64,000 nucleotides of DNA from an uncultured Eubacteriales bacterium (lineage in GTDB: Bacteria; Bacillota; Clostridia; Oscillospirales; Acutalibacteraceae), in the NCBI GenBank assembly GCA_934464585.1, contig CAKSJY010000007.1:1-64000 (forward strand), in the 5' to 3' direction. This document shows, piece after piece, positions 16,922 through 26,856 of this stretch. Below the pieces are notes generated by a model. The model was not told the origin of the DNA. It did no database searches and worked only from the letters and a program-made list of their open reading frames with translations. How positions within the stretch are numbered: position 1 is the first letter of the stretch; the number at the start of each line of letters is the position of its first letter. The position numbers were made by a program, and so were the translations under genes.

Positions 16922-17276
16922 TTTTATTTTCATCGTCCTTTAAATCGTTTAAAAGTTTAGAAATGTTTGCGCTGTATTCAATAGAGTCGGTTGCAATAAA
17001 TGACATAGCCGGTATTTGTCTAAGTTTTAGTCTTGTTGCGAGTTCGTGCTTAATGAAACCTTCGCCCGATTTAAGTCCGGATACTGCCTTTTTAGCAGTA
17101 TCCAAACCTTCCATGGCACTTACATATACTTTGCAAAATGATAAATCTTTTGCCACTTCAACCCTTACAATACTTATAAAAGAGTCTTTAACTCGTGGAT
17201 CCTTTACTTCTCTTAATATCGCAGTAAGCTCTCTTTTTATATCCTCTGCGTTTCTTTGTGATTTGTGGCTTGGCAA
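16914..17276 (-). CDS. rbfA: 30S ribosome-binding factor A
   Basis: A 120-residue KH-fold factor that helps late 30S maturation and cold adaptation. Family landmarks are the RNAEDIKRELTAIL helix, DPRVKDSFISIVRVEVAKDLSFCKVYVS, and LRQIPAMSFIATDSIEYSANISKLL near the end. The start is a TTG six bases behind AAGGAGG. It follows infB with a gap of about 33 bases and overlaps nrnA by eight bases. Confidence 0.94.
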   Translation of the reverse strand: MPSHKSQRNAEDIKRELTAILREVKDPRVKDSFISIVRVEVAKDLSFCKVYVSAMEGLDTAKKAVSGLKSGEGFIKHELATRLKLRQIPAMSFIATDSIEYSANISKLLNDLKDDENKND

Positions 17277-17309
17277 TTTTATCCTCCTTACTATTAAAAA
17301 GACGTTAAA

Positions 17310-19613
17310 TTAATCTTCTCTATATTCTTCCATAATAAATGCTTCGAATATATCGTTTTCTTTAATATCATTAAAGTGTTCAAGACCAATACCGCATTCA
17401 TAGCCTTGTGCAACTTCCTTAACGTCATCTTTAAATCTTCTTAATGACAATAGTTTGTCTTCTGCAATAACGATACCGTCTCTTACAACTCTTATTCCAG
17501 CATTTCTTGAAATTTTACCGGAAACGACGTAGCTACCGGCAATAGTGCCGACATTGCTAATTTTATAAACTTGACGGCATTCAGCTTTACCGATGACAAC
17601 CTCTCTAAATTTAGGATCACGCATACCCTTCATTGCAGACTCAATTTCTTCGATACAATCATAGATTATACGATATAGGCGTACATCAACCTTGTTTTGT
17701 TTTGCACTTTCTTCTGCCATTGGAGTAGGTCTAACATTAAATCCAACTATAATAGCGTTTGAAGCATTAGCAAGCATTACGTCAGATTCACTTATCGCTC
17801 CGACACCTCCGTGTATAACGTGTACACGAACCTCTTCATTAGATAGTCTTTCTAAAGATTGTCTAACAGCTTCTACAGAACCTTGAACATCAGCTTTTAT
17901 AATTATTTTAAGTTCCTTTATTTCACCTAATTGCATTTGATCAAATAGATTGTCTAAGGTAACTTTGGTTCTTGCATTGAAAGCTTCTTCTTTTTGATGT
18001 TGTTTTCTTTGTTCAACTAATTCTCTAGCAAGACGTTCGTCTGATACGCAATTGAATATATCTCCTCCGGAAGGAACATCATTAAGTCCGGTGATTTCAA
18101 CAGGGACAGATGGGCCGGCTTGCTTTACACGCACGCCCTGATAATTAGCCATAGCTCTAACTCTTCCGACACTTGTACCGGCAACTATAGTATCGCCGAT
18201 TTTCAAGGTACCATTTTGGACTAGTATTGTAGCTATTGGTCCACGGTTTTTATCAAGCCTTGCTTCGATTACAGTACCTTTGGCTGGACGATCCGGGTTT
18301 GCCTTTAGGTTTTTCATTTCAGCTATTAAGGATATCATCTCTAATAAGTCCTTAATACCCTCTTTCTTTTTAGCTGAAACAGGGATACAAGGAACATCGC
18401 CGCCCCATTCTTCAGGAACTACTCCATATTCAGTTAATTGTTGTTTTACAAGGTCAGGATTTGCTCCTTCTTTATCCATTTTATTAATTGCTACTATTAT
18501 AGAAACGTTGGCATCTTTTGCGTGGTTTATAGCCTCGATTGTTTGTGGCATGATTCCATCATCAGCAGCAACAACTAAAACAGCTATATCTGTTACTTGT
18601 GCACCACGTGCTCTCATTGTTGTAAATGCTTCGTGACCTGGGGTATCTAAAAATGTTATAGGTTTTCCATCAATATTTACACTGTACGCGCCGATATGCT
18701 GAGTTATTCCTCCGGCTTCGGTTGATGTAACATCAGAATGTCTGATAGCATCAAGTAGGGAAGTTTTACCATGGTCAACATGGCCCATTACAACTACGAT
18801 TGGAGCCCTTGTAACTAATTGTGCATCGTCATCTTCACTATCATCTATAATTCTTTCTTCTATTGTGACAACAACTTCTTTTTCGACTTTAGCATTAAAT
18901 TCCATAGCAACTAAACTTGCGGTATCGAAATCTATTGTGTCATTTATACTTGCCATTACTCCTAAGCCCATTAATTTTTTTATAACTTCAGCAGAAGTTG
19001 CCTTTAATTTTAAAGCTAAATCATTAACTATGATTTCGTCAGGAATAGTAATGTTTAAAGGCTTTTTCTTCCTTTCCATTGCAATTCGCTTTAATCTTTC
19101 TGCTTCGGTTTCTCTTTTAGCAAACTTATTTTTTGAGCGTTGTTGGGAGCGTTGGGTAATTTTTTGTTTATTTTGAACAGTGTTTACGTTTTTAACTTTT
19201 TCACTGGCCATACGGTAATATTTTTCGTTATATTTTTCTATATCAACTTGAGCTGCTCTTGTATCGATTATTTTGCTCTCTTTTTTTCTTGGCATTTCAG
19301 AAATTTTGGGAGCTTCTTTTGTTTCTTGCTTCTTTGGTGTGTTTTTACCGGTATTTTTTGGGTTGTTTTGTGTTTTAGCCGGTGTATTATTTTTGGCTTG
19401 TTTAGCATTTGGATTGCTTTGATTAAAATACTCATCAAAGTTTTTAACACTGTTTGTTTGAGTATAATGTTCAAATATTAGATTTAATTCTTCCTCGGTT
19501 AGGGAAGTCATATGTTTTTTTGTTATTCCAAAATGTTCTTTAATAAGATCTATTATTTCTTTATTAGGTACATTTAGACGTTTGGCAATTTCGTGTACTC
19601 TGTATTTTATCAT
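17310..19613 (-). CDS. infB: Translation initiation factor IF-2
   Basis: A 767-residue GTPase that places initiator tRNA on the ribosome. The N-terminus starts with an IF2-N subdomain ([18 protein letters not shown]), then a long Lys/Asn/Pro-rich flexible linker and a second IF2-N copy ([20 protein letters not shown]). The G domain follows with [20 protein letters not shown] and NKMD, and then domains II-IV with SVEAVRQSL and [12 protein letters not shown]. The ATG at 19613 gives the normal family start; a TTG four codons upstream is too close to the ribosome binding site. It is part of the nusA operon. Confidence 0.97.
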   Translation of the reverse strand: MIKYRVHEIAKRLNVPNKEIIDLIKEHFGITKKHMTSLTEEELNLIFEHYTQTNSVKNFDEYFNQSNPNAKQAKNNTPAKTQNNPKNTGKNTPKKQETKEAPKISEMPRKKESKIIDTRAAQVDIEKYNEKYYRMASEKVKNVNTVQNKQKITQRSQQRSKNKFAKRETEAERLKRIAMERKKKPLNITIPDEIIVNDLALKLKATSAEVIKKLMGLGVMASINDTIDFDTASLVAMEFNAKVEKEVVVTIEERIIDDSEDDDAQLVTRAPIVVVMGHVDHGKTSLLDAIRHSDVTSTEAGGITQHIGAYSVNIDGKPITFLDTPGHEAFTTMRARGAQVTDIAVLVVAADDGIMPQTIEAINHAKDANVSIIVAINKMDKEGANPDLVKQQLTEYGVVPEEWGGDVPCIPVSAKKKEGIKDLLEMISLIAEMKNLKANPDRPAKGTVIEARLDKNRGPIATILVQNGTLKIGDTIVAGTSVGRVRAMANYQGVRVKQAGPSVPVEITGLNDVPSGGDIFNCVSDERLARELVEQRKQHQKEEAFNARTKVTLDNLFDQMQLGEIKELKIIIKADVQGSVEAVRQSLERLSNEEVRVHVIHGGVGAISESDVMLANASNAIIVGFNVRPTPMAEESAKQNKVDVRLYRIIYDCIEEIESAMKGMRDPKFREVVIGKAECRQVYKISNVGTIAGSYVVSGKISRNAGIRVVRDGIVIAEDKLLSLRRFKDDVKEVAQGYECGIGLEHFNDIKENDIFEAFIMEEYRED

Positions 19614-19637
19614 AATATATATCAAACCCCTTCGTCA

Positions 19638-19949
19638 CTATATAGTTTCACATAATTTTTTTATTTTATCTGCAAATCCACTATTTTTAATACATATAAT
19701 GCCGGCTTTTCTGTTTAGTACTAATTCGTATTGGGACATTGTTACAGTGGATTTAATTACATAAATATTGTTTTCATCTGCAACTTTTTTAATATCTTTA
19801 AATGAGCGTTCTGATAGATCATGTGCAAGCAAAATTAGTTTTGCATTTCCCTTGGCAATGCTTTCATATGTAGCATCCTTACCAATTTCAATAGCTCCGG
19901 CTTTTTTTGCAAGACCAATAAAAGATACCAGCTTTTCATATGTTTCCAT
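19638..19949 (-). CDS. ylxQ: L7Ae-family ribosomal protein YlxQ
   Basis: A 103-residue L7Ae/L30e-fold protein predicted to bind kink-turn RNA. Family marks are FIGLAKKAGAIEIGKDATYESI, a strand LILLAHDLSERSFKDI and NRKAGIICIKNSGFADKIKKL. The Bacillus YlxQ has a known L7Ae fold but no firmly proven role. It overlaps ylxR by 14 bases and precedes infB, its usual place. Confidence 0.88.
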   Translation of the reverse strand: METYEKLVSFIGLAKKAGAIEIGKDATYESIAKGNAKLILLAHDLSERSFKDIKKVADENNIYVIKSTVTMSQYELVLNRKAGIICIKNSGFADKIKKLCETI

Positions 19950-20220
19950 TTATCTCTACCTCCAAGCTATCATAAATTTCTTGAGGTATTTGACAGGAAA
20001 ATGCATGCTCGAACTTTTTGGTCTTCTTTGCAATCTTAAAGCAAGAGGGGTTGTTGCACAAATAAGCCCCTCTGCCGGGTAATTTTTTGCTTGGATCAAT
20101 AACTATAGTTATGCTATTTTTGCCAAATTGTTTGTCTTTTACTACTCTTATAAGTTCAGATTTAGGTTTTGACTGATAGCATCCCACACATCTTCTCATA
20201 GGAATACGTTTTTCGTGCAT
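19936..20220 (-). CDS. rnpM: YlxR / RNase P modulator RnpM
   Basis: A 94-residue basic RNA-binding protein of the YlxR family, described in Bacillus as RnpM, a modulator of RNase P. It shows the signature MRRCVGCYQSKPKSELIRVV and KLPGRGAYLCNNPSCF, with Cys residues at about 11, 14, 55 and 60 that could form a small metal or disulfide site. It lies between nusA and ylxQ and overlaps ylxQ. Confidence 0.9.
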   Translation of the reverse strand: MHEKRIPMRRCVGCYQSKPKSELIRVVKDKQFGKNSITIVIDPSKKLPGRGAYLCNNPSCFKIAKKTKKFEHAFSCQIPQEIYDSLEVEINGNI

Positions 20221-20258
20221 CGATATTCCGCCTTCCGGTTTAAATTATATATGGATAG

Positions 20259-21464
20259 TTATTTTTCTATCTCTGTCTCTTCTTCACACTGTGTTTCATT
20301 TTCCATAGTGTTTTCGGGCTCTAAAACATCAGTAGTTTCTTCGATATTTTGTTCTTCTTCAGTATCAGCATTTTCTGATTGTTCTAAGTTTTCTTCTGTT
20401 GAAGCTTCATCACAATTTTCTGCAAGTGGGTGTTTGATATCTATTTTGATATCTGTAAGCTTTACTGCTAAAGTTACATTTTGGCCCTTATTACCGATTG
20501 CCAAAGAGAATTGAGAATCATCAACTCGTACAACACATTTATCACTTCGACCTTCTTTAAACTGAACATCTAAAACTTGTGCCGGTGCTAATGAAGCCTT
20601 AATAAGCTCCAACGGATCTTCTTTATATTCGATGATATCTACTTTTTCATCTCCTAATTCACTAGTAACAGCGGAGACTCTGCTACCCTTGGTACCTATA
20701 CATGCTCCGATCGGATCTATTTCAGGAGATTTGCTTTCTACAGCAACTTTTGATCTTACCCCTGCTATTCTTGCTATTTTCTTTATTTCTACAAGACCTT
20801 TAGCTATTTCAGGAACTTCTTGTTCTAAAAGTTTTCTGACAAATTCCGGATGTGTTCTTGAAACGATAACCTTTGGATGTTTTCCATTTTCAAATACATC
20901 AACAACATAAACCTTTATTAAATCGCCTTCTTTTATATTACTATCACATGGAAGTTGTTCTCGTTTAATAAGTGTTGTTTCGAATTTACCGATTTTTATG
21001 GTTGCATTACCATTTTGGTCATTTATTCTTTCTACAGTAGCAGTAACAATTTCGTGATACTTACCCTTAAACTGCAATAGCATTTGTTCGCGTTCGCCAT
21101 CTCGAATACCTTGTCTTATTATATTTCGAGCTGTTTGGGCAGCGATTCTTCCAAATTCTTTAGTATCAAGTATAATCGGGACTTGGTCGCCTACAGATAC
21201 GTTTGGATTGATTTTCTTTGCATCAGATAGAGCAATTTCCATGCCGTCATTTTCAACTTCTTCAACGGCAGTTTTCATAAGACGTACTTCAAAAGTATTT
21301 TTATCCGGGTCGATATCAACAATAGCATTATCGTTACCGTTATAATTGTTTTTACAAGCAGTTAATATAGACTTTTTAATTTTATCGATCATATAGTCTA
21401 CAGATAATCCCTTTTCACTTTCTAAAAGTGCAAGAGATTCAAAAATATCATTTTTCTTAATCAT
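20259..21464 (-). CDS. nusA: Transcription termination/antitermination factor NusA
   Basis: A 401-residue NusA with an N-terminal RNA polymerase-binding domain (residues about 1-125), an S1 domain (GKYHEIVTATVERINDQNG), and two KH domains containing IGACIGTKGSRV and LAIGNKGQNVTLAVKLT. It ends in about 50 residues dominated by Glu (EEEQNIEETTDVLEPEN and more) rather than the AR repeats of enteric NusA; such acidic tails are seen in other Firmicutes. It is the second gene of the operon, behind a good ribosome binding site (GGAGGATAAAAA). It probably acts on the terminator-like hairpin in its own leader (21977-22003). Confidence 0.96.
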   Translation of the reverse strand: MIKKNDIFESLALLESEKGLSVDYMIDKIKKSILTACKNNYNGNDNAIVDIDPDKNTFEVRLMKTAVEEVENDGMEIALSDAKKINPNVSVGDQVPIILDTKEFGRIAAQTARNIIRQGIRDGEREQMLLQFKGKYHEIVTATVERINDQNGNATIKIGKFETTLIKREQLPCDSNIKEGDLIKVYVVDVFENGKHPKVIVSRTHPEFVRKLLEQEVPEIAKGLVEIKKIARIAGVRSKVAVESKSPEIDPIGACIGTKGSRVSAVTSELGDEKVDIIEYKEDPLELIKASLAPAQVLDVQFKEGRSDKCVVRVDDSQFSLAIGNKGQNVTLAVKLTDIKIDIKHPLAENCDEASTEENLEQSENADTEEEQNIEETTDVLEPENTMENETQCEEETEIEK

Positions 21465-21478
21465 TTTTTATCCTCCAA

Positions 21479-21958
21479 TTAGTTGTCGAAATCATCAACT
21501 TTTATAAATACAGTATCCTTTTTATTAAAGCAAATATCGCTCCCGTCATTTAAAATTATTTTAATGTTAGAATTACTATATTCGCTTAAAATGCCTTTTA
21601 TTTCTCTTTTTCCCGATTCAATAGGGCGTATAAATTTAACTATAACGCTTGAACCTATAAATTTTTTAAAATGTTCATCTCTTGTGAGTTCCCTCTCTAT
21701 TCCCGGGGAGCAAACCTCTAAACAATATGATACATTTATTGGGTCGGCTTCATCTAATGGTGCATCGATAGCTCTACTCATATTTTCACAATCTTCTATA
21801 GATATACCTTCCGGCTTATCTATGAATATTCTTAAGTACCACATGCTACCTTCTTTAACAAAGCGTATGTCCCAAATATCTAATCCTAAATTTGCAGCAA
21901 TAGGTTCTGCAATTTTCCACACAACAGATATTGTGTTTTGACCTTGGTTTTTTGACAT
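21479..21958 (-). CDS. rimP: Ribosome maturation factor RimP
   Basis: A 159-residue factor for 30S assembly. Family blocks are AANLGLDIWDIRFVKEGSMW, the YLRIFIDKPEGISIEDCENMS strand-helix, and LEVCSPGIERELTRDEHF, followed by an SH3-like C-terminal domain. The ATG at 21958 follows AGGAGTG; the frame is open further upstream, but those codons overlap the leader hairpin. It is the first gene of the nusA-infB operon. Confidence 0.93.
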   Translation of the reverse strand: MSKNQGQNTISVVWKIAEPIAANLGLDIWDIRFVKEGSMWYLRIFIDKPEGISIEDCENMSRAIDAPLDEADPINVSYCLEVCSPGIERELTRDEHFKKFIGSSVIVKFIRPIESGKREIKGILSEYSNSNIKIILNDGSDICFNKKDTVFIKVDDFDN

Positions 21959-21976
21959 AAATTCACTCCTATACAT

Positions 21977-22003
21977 AAACAAAAGAGTGGGTTGCCCCAC
22001 TCC
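21977..22003 (-). terminator. Terminator-like hairpin in the rimP-nusA leader
   Basis: On the minus strand a GAGTGGG/CCCACTC-type stem of 7 bp (21985-21991 with 21996-22002) with a four-base loop is followed by TTTTGTTT, just before rimP and about 25 bases after the expected start of transcription. A NusA-dependent terminator in this position is known to autoregulate nusA in Bacillus subtilis. The same role is inferred here. Confidence 0.65.
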
Positions 22004-22032
22004 TTTCAAATTCAAATATCAATCTAAAATAT

Positions 22033-22061
22033 ATTCTAACACTAATATATAAGTTTTGCAA
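22033..22061 (-). promoter_or_regulatory. Promoter of the nusA-infB operon
   Basis: On the minus strand TTGCAA (22056-22061) and TAGAAT (22033-22038) are 17 bases apart. Confidence 0.65.
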
Positions 22062-22102
22062 GCCTAAATTTGGAATAAAGTAAAATATTTTAAAAATAGT
22101 TA

Positions 22103-22945
22103 TTAATTAAGGTGTCTACACCTATTTAAAAAGAATGTTGCAAAAAATATTACCGCAGAAATCAACACGATGGTTCCTGCTGCAGTTGTTCCTGCATAAA
22201 AGGATATAAATAATCCGGAAATACCAGATATTAAAGAGAATAATATTGAGAATATATGATATTCTTTCATATTTCGTGCTATATTTCTCGATGAGGCAGC
22301 CGGCAAAACCAACAGTGAGTTAATCATAAGAACCCCGATCCATTTAATAGAAACAGTAACGACTATTGCAATGAGAATCATAAAAAGATTATTATAGAAT
22401 CTAACATTACAATGTTTACTGGAAGCTAAATCGGAATTTATACTTGAAAGCATAAGCTTATTAAATGCAACAATCCATATTACAATAACAATTAAAAGTG
22501 TTATAAAAAGCAAATTGAGTTCAGATGTCTTAATAGACAAAATATCTCCAATTAAGTAAGAAGAGTATTTTGAAAATCCTCCGCTAAATGACAAAAGAAC
22601 TATACCTAATGATATACCTATTGAAGAAAAAACACCTATTATTGTATCAGAAGAGGAGTTACCTGATTCTATTACACACGAGATAAGGATTGCAAATATG
22701 ATGGCGAATCCCATCATAGAAACGATATAGTTATCTATTCCTAAAAGGACCCCGATTGCAATACCGGTTAAAGCAGAATGACCTAAAGCATCCGAAAAAA
22801 AGGACATCTTGTTATTTACTACCATAGTACCGAGTAAACCCAAAAGGGGAGTGATGAGGATAACTCCGATAAGTGCATTTTTCATAAAATTATATTCTGT
22901 CCATTCAAATGGAAGTAGATCGATAAGTTTATATATTAGTTCCAT
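22103..22945 (-). CDS. znuB: Zinc/manganese ABC transporter permease
   Basis: A 280-residue ABC-3 family membrane protein with about eight hydrophobic helices. It forms the channel of the importer encoded with the two upstream genes. Typical motifs are NKMSFFSDALGHSALTGIAIG near the N-terminus and LLVLPAASSRNIARNM toward the C-terminus. It starts directly after the ATPase stop. Zinc is more likely than manganese, given the binding protein, but the sequence alone does not settle the metal. Confidence 0.88.
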   Translation of the reverse strand: MELIYKLIDLLPFEWTEYNFMKNALIGVILITPLLGLLGTMVVNNKMSFFSDALGHSALTGIAIGVLLGIDNYIVSMMGFAIIFAILISCVIESGNSSSDTIIGVFSSIGISLGIVLLSFSGGFSKYSSYLIGDILSIKTSELNLLFITLLIVIVIWIVAFNKLMLSSINSDLASSKHCNVRFYNNLFMILIAIVVTVSIKWIGVLMINSLLVLPAASSRNIARNMKEYHIFSILFSLISGISGLFISFYAGTTAAGTIVLISAVIFFATFFLNRCRHLN

Positions 22946-23689
22946 TTATATTCCACCTCCGGTTACATCAAATCCGAAAGTTTCTCTTGCAATCTTATTT
23001 TGTAGTATATGTTCGGCCTTTTCATATGCTATAACTGTTTTATCTATTAAGGCTGCATATGTTGCATATTTTTGTACATGACCTAAGTCATGAGATACTA
23101 TAACTATAGGCATATGGTATTCATTTCTCATAGATGAAATAAGTTCATAAAAATCGCTTATACCTTTTCTGTCTATAGCAGAAACAGGTTCGTCTAAAAG
23201 TAAAATGTCCGGCATAGGGTCAAGAGCAAATGCAAGAAGTACACGTTGTAACTCTCCTCCGGAAAGCATTCCAAGTTTTTTATCAATATGGTCTCCTGCG
23301 CCGAATTTACATAAGAGATCTTTTACATGCTTTTTTCTTGACTTAGTATAGCCAAAAAAAACAGGTAAATTGGAGGAATTTGCACAAAACATATCTAAAA
23401 CACTTATTGGAGCATTTTTGTCAAAGAGAAGTGTTTGAGGAACATATCCTATTTTAGGCTTGGATATCTTTTGGCCTTTTGAATTGTAAAATGAAATTAT
23501 TCCTGTATATTTAATACTCCCCATTATTGATTTAAGCAATGTGCTTTTTCCTGAACCGTTTTTACCAATAAGAGCAAGAATTTCACCGTGATTAACGTGC
23601 AGATTTACATCATGTAAAATGGTATCGGCACCTCTTTGTACAGCAAGATTTTCTATTTTTATGCTGCATTGGCATTTTTTATCGTGCAT
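22946..23689 (-). CDS. znuC: Zinc/manganese ABC transporter ATP-binding protein
   Basis: A 247-residue ABC ATPase. It has the Walker A motif GKNGSGKST, a Q-loop in PKIGYVPQTLLFDK, the signature LSGGELQRVLLAFAL, Walker B ILLLDEPVSAID and the H-loop VIVSHDLG. IGYVPQ is typical of the metal-importer subgroup. Its ATG overlaps the stop of the binding-protein gene (TAATG), showing tight coupling. Confidence 0.93.
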   Translation of the reverse strand: MHDKKCQCSIKIENLAVQRGADTILHDVNLHVNHGEILALIGKNGSGKSTLLKSIMGSIKYTGIISFYNSKGQKISKPKIGYVPQTLLFDKNAPISVLDMFCANSSNLPVFFGYTKSRKKHVKDLLCKFGAGDHIDKKLGMLSGGELQRVLLAFALDPMPDILLLDEPVSAIDRKGISDFYELISSMRNEYHMPIVIVSHDLGHVQKYATYAALIDKTVIAYEKAEHILQNKIARETFGFDVTGGGI

Positions 23690-24576
23690 TAGGAGAGCGC
23701 CTCCTTAAGCACAGCTAGATTCTTTTCCATAGCATCTAAGTAAGAATCATTATAAGTTTCTCCACTTGAACAGGGATCTAAAAAGTAAACTGTTGCACCT
23801 GTTTCGGCAGCGATGACATTAGCTGCATCCGGAGAATACTGGGGTTCTGCAAATAAAGCCTTAATTTTCGTATCGTTAACCAAGTTTATAGTATCAGAAA
23901 TTTCCTGAGCACTTGGGGCACTGTTTGGTTCACGATCGATAACTCCTACAATATTAAGGTTAAATTCTTTTGCAAAATAGGGGAATGCTTCATGAAAAGT
24001 GATTATATCGGTTTCTTTTATATCAGAAAGTTCGTTGTGCATTTTATCTTTTAAAGTTGTTAATTTTTCGAGATATGCATTAGTATTAGATTGGTATTTA
24101 TCCTTGTTTTGAGGATCAAGAGCAATTATTTCTTTAGAAATATTTTTTACTTGTTCTATATAATTGCTTATAGATACCCAAATATGAGGGTTATATTCTT
24201 CGCTTGAAGGGTCATCCTTTATTAATTCAATTCCTGTACTTGAATCAATAATAGGTGTTGAAATCTGTTGATTTATGATTTTATCAATAAATGATTCCAT
24301 AGAAGCTCCGTTAATAATAAATGCGTCGGCTTTTTCAATCTTTTTAATATCCTCTGTTTGGATTTGAAAATCATGAAGACAACCTATATTTTGATCTGCC
24401 ATGTTTTCTACATTAACGCCATCGACGCCGTCTGTTATATTCAGAGTCATTATATAAATAGGATAGAAGGATGTGATAAGGTTCAAGTGATTTGATGTTT
24501 CATCTTTTTTCTGACAACCTGAAAAAACAGATATTCCAAGCGTCAATGTCAATAATAGGGCAAGAATTCTTTTCAA
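23689..24576 (-). CDS. znuA: Zinc/manganese-binding lipoprotein
   Basis: A 295-residue cluster A-I substrate-binding protein. The signal peptide ends in a lipobox (VFSGC, Cys20), so it is lipid-anchored outside the membrane. Metal-ligand candidates are the His in GCLHDF, the His in YNPHIWVSI and the His in ITFHEAFPYFA, with an acidic residue in LFAEPQYSPD. The His-rich loop of ZnuA from enteric bacteria is absent. The start is a TTG about ten bases behind GGAG. It is the first gene of the operon. Confidence 0.9.
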   Translation of the reverse strand: MKRILALLLTLTLGISVFSGCQKKDETSNHLNLITSFYPIYIMTLNITDGVDGVNVENMADQNIGCLHDFQIQTEDIKKIEKADAFIINGASMESFIDKIINQQISTPIIDSSTGIELIKDDPSSEEYNPHIWVSISNYIEQVKNISKEIIALDPQNKDKYQSNTNAYLEKLTTLKDKMHNELSDIKETDIITFHEAFPYFAKEFNLNIVGVIDREPNSAPSAQEISDTINLVNDTKIKALFAEPQYSPDAANVIAAETGATVYFLDPCSSGETYNDSYLDAMEKNLAVLKEALS

Positions 24577-24616
24577 AATAATAACACTCCATACAATAAA
24601 AATTCAGTATTTAATA

Positions 24617-24645
24617 ATCATAATATAAATTCGAAAAGCTGTCAA
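24617..24645 (-). promoter_or_regulatory. Promoter of the znuABC operon
   Basis: On the minus strand TTGACA (24640-24645) and TATGAT (24617-24622) are 17 bases apart. I do not see a clear Zur or MntR operator, though the region is very AT-rich and a degenerate site could be missed. Confidence 0.65.
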
Positions 24646-24708
24646 TTGATATACTAAATAAAAGCTTTAAGTAAAGTATGGAAGATTATTTTAATAAAAA
24701 CATTTTTC

Positions 24709-24737
24709 TTGACAAAATAGAAAGCGTAAGGTATAAT
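24709..24737 (+). promoter_or_regulatory. Consensus sigma-A promoter of the ylxM-ffh operon
   Basis: TTGACA (24709-24714) and TATAAT (24732-24737) are exactly consensus and 17 bases apart. Confidence 0.85.
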
Positions 24738-24745
24738 TGTAACTG

Positions 24746-24768
24746 CTGTAAAGTTAATTGCTTTACAG
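24746..24768 (+). promoter_or_regulatory. 5' leader hairpin of the ylxM-ffh mRNA
   Basis: A perfect 8-bp stem (CTGTAAAG, 24746-24753, with CTTTACAG, 24761-24768; loop TTAATTG) begins at the predicted transcription start and ends three bases before the GAGAGGTGG ribosome binding region. No T-run follows, so it is not a terminator. It may stabilise the 5' end or modulate translation. Confidence 0.5.
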
Positions 24769-24786
24769 GGTGAGAGGTGGTATATC

Positions 24787-25149
24787 ATGGCAAAAAATTT
24801 AGAGTTTTCATTGCTTTTAGATTTTTACGGCGATATGCTGACTCAAAAGCAAAAGGACTCTATCGACTATTATTATAATGAAGATTTGTCTCTTTCTGAA
24901 ATTTCTCAAAATCTTGGGATAACAAGGCAAGGAGTAAGAGATGCAGTTAAACGTTCAGAGGCTTTACTTTATGAAATGGAAGAACGACTTGGGCTTGCTC
25001 AAAAATTTAAAGAAATGAGTGAAGGCTTAATGCTTATTCAAAATGAGGCCGAAAAGATAAAAAAATATAATAGTGGAGTAATGATTTCGGAACATATCAG
25101 CGAAAGTGCAGATATAATACGTGACACAGCAAAACGATTATTACAATAA
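24787..25149 (+). CDS. ylxM: YlxM-like HTH protein, signal recognition particle operon
   Basis: A 120-residue protein of the YlxM/p13 family, with a sigma-70 region 4-like helix-turn-helix (LTQKQKDSIDYYYNEDLSLS, then EISQNLGITRQGVRDAVKR) and a C-terminal coiled-coil helix. It is found almost always just before ffh and is thought to associate with the signal recognition particle or regulate its expression. It stops 15 bases before the ffh start region. Confidence 0.9.
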   Translation: MAKNLEFSLLLDFYGDMLTQKQKDSIDYYYNEDLSLSEISQNLGITRQGVRDAVKRSEALLYEMEERLGLAQKFKEMSEGLMLIQNEAEKIKKYNSGVMISEHISESADIIRDTAKRLLQ

Positions 25150-25167
25150 CTTTGGGAGGATAAATTG

Positions 25168-26523
25168 ATGGCGTTTGAAAATCTGTCTGATAAACTTGCG
25201 GCGGCGTTTAAAAAGATTCGTTCAAAAGGCAAGCTTAATGAGAATGATGTTAAATCAGCTATGAGAGAAGTAAGACTTGCATTATTAGAAGCGGATGTAA
25301 ACTATAAAGTTGCAAAGGATTTTACCACTAAAGTTACCGAACGTGCAGTTGGTTCGGATGTTATGGAAAGCTTAACCCCGGCTCAAATGGTGATAAAAAT
25401 TGTAAATGAAGAACTTACAGAGCTTATGGGAGGAAGCGACGCAAAAATAAATATGCCGTCTAAGCCCCCAGCAGTAATACTCCTTTGTGGCCTTCAGGGT
25501 TCAGGTAAGACAACTCATGCTGCAAAGCTTGCATTAATGCTTAAAAATAAAGGACATAGGCCGTTGCTTGTTGCATGTGACGTTTATCGTCCGGCAGCTA
25601 TTAATCAGCTTCAAGTTGTTGGTTCAAAAGTTGGAGTGTCTGTGTTTGAAATGGGTCAGGATAACCCTGTTAAGATAGCTAAAAAAGCTATTTCTCATGC
25701 AAAGGATTACGGAAATGACATTGTTATTTTAGATACCGCAGGAAGACTCCATATAGATACAGAACTTATGGATGAATTGAAAAAGATAAAGGAAACTGTA
25801 AATCCAAGTGATATATTACTTGTTGTCGATGCAATGACAGGACAAGATGCGGTAAATGTAGCAAAATCTTTTAATGATTTACTTGATATTACAGGAGTAA
25901 TACTTACAAAGCTTGATGGTGATACAAGAGGTGGTGCTGCGCTATCTGTTAAAGCGGTTACACAAAAGCCTATAAAATTTGCTGGTACCGGAGAAAAACT
26001 TGAAGATTTAGAAGTGTTCCACCCAGATAGAATGGCTTCCAGAATTCTCGGTATGGGGGATATGCTTACTCTAATAGAAAATGCTCAAAGTAAATTAGAT
26101 GAAAATAAGGCCGAGAGAATGGCTCAAAAAATGATGAGTGATAAGCTTGACTTAAACGATATGCTTGAGCAGATGCAACAAGTAAAGAATATGGGTCCGC
26201 TTAAATCTATACTTGGTAAAATACCGGGTGTTGACAAAAAAATAAAAGATTTAGATATAGATGACCGTCAGGTCGACAGAATATGTGCTATCATTTTATC
26301 GATGACACCTCAAGAAAGAAAAAAACCGGATATTATAAATGTTTCGAGAAAAAGAAGAATTGCAGCCGGTTCCGGTATGAAAGTTGAGGATGTTAATAAG
26401 CTTTTAAAGAGCTTCGAACAAATGCGAAAAATGATGAAACAATTTAAAGGCAAGGGAAAGAAAAAAAGATTCCCGGGATTCCCCGGTATGGGTAAGATGC
26501 CCGGAGGTTTCCCGTTTAGCTAA
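25168..26523 (+). CDS. ffh: Signal recognition particle protein Ffh
   Basis: A 451-residue SRP54 GTPase that binds signal sequences and delivers ribosomes to FtsY at the membrane. It has the N domain ([20 protein letters not shown]), the G domain with [29 protein letters not shown] and [12 protein letters not shown], and the Met-rich M domain ([42 protein letters not shown]). The ATG at 25168 is better spaced from GGGAGG than the TTG one codon before. Confidence 0.97.
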   Translation: MAFENLSDKLAAAFKKIRSKGKLNENDVKSAMREVRLALLEADVNYKVAKDFTTKVTERAVGSDVMESLTPAQMVIKIVNEELTELMGGSDAKINMPSKPPAVILLCGLQGSGKTTHAAKLALMLKNKGHRPLLVACDVYRPAAINQLQVVGSKVGVSVFEMGQDNPVKIAKKAISHAKDYGNDIVILDTAGRLHIDTELMDELKKIKETVNPSDILLVVDAMTGQDAVNVAKSFNDLLDITGVILTKLDGDTRGGAALSVKAVTQKPIKFAGTGEKLEDLEVFHPDRMASRILGMGDMLTLIENAQSKLDENKAERMAQKMMSDKLDLNDMLEQMQQVKNMGPLKSILGKIPGVDKKIKDLDIDDRQVDRICAIILSMTPQERKKPDIINVSRKRRIAAGSGMKVEDVNKLLKSFEQMRKMMKQFKGKGKKKRFPGFPGMGKMPGGFPFS

Positions 26524-26594
26524 TGAATTCATCCGACGTTAGCGTTGGTGGAGATATATATTTTTTTAATATTACTTATGGAGGTAATTTAGTT

Positions 26595-26837
26595 ATGGCA
26601 GTAAAAATAAGACTTCGTAGAATGGGAGCAAAGAAATCTCCTTTCTATAGAATAGTAGTAGCAGATTCAAGATATCCAAGAGATGGTCGTTTCATCGAAG
26701 AAATAGGATATTATAATCCTATGCAAGAACCTTCTGTTGTAAAGGTAGATGCAGAAAAGGCTAAAAAGTGGATTTCAAATGGTGCACAACCAACAGATAC
26801 TGTTAAGGCTCTACTAAAGAAAGAAAATATTTTATAA
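26595..26837 (+). CDS. rpsP: 30S ribosomal protein S16
   Basis: An 80-residue S16 starting [20 protein letters not shown], with [22 protein letters not shown]. The ATG at 26595 lies nine bases behind GGAGGT; codons upstream in the same frame do not belong to the family. It follows ffh by about 70 bases in the usual ffh-rpsP-khpA-rimM-trmD order. Confidence 0.97.
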   Translation: MAVKIRLRRMGAKKSPFYRIVVADSRYPRDGRFIEEIGYYNPMQEPSVVKVDAEKAKKWISNGAQPTDTVKALLKKENIL

Positions 26838-26856
26838 TTTTTTTGGGGGTTTTAAT

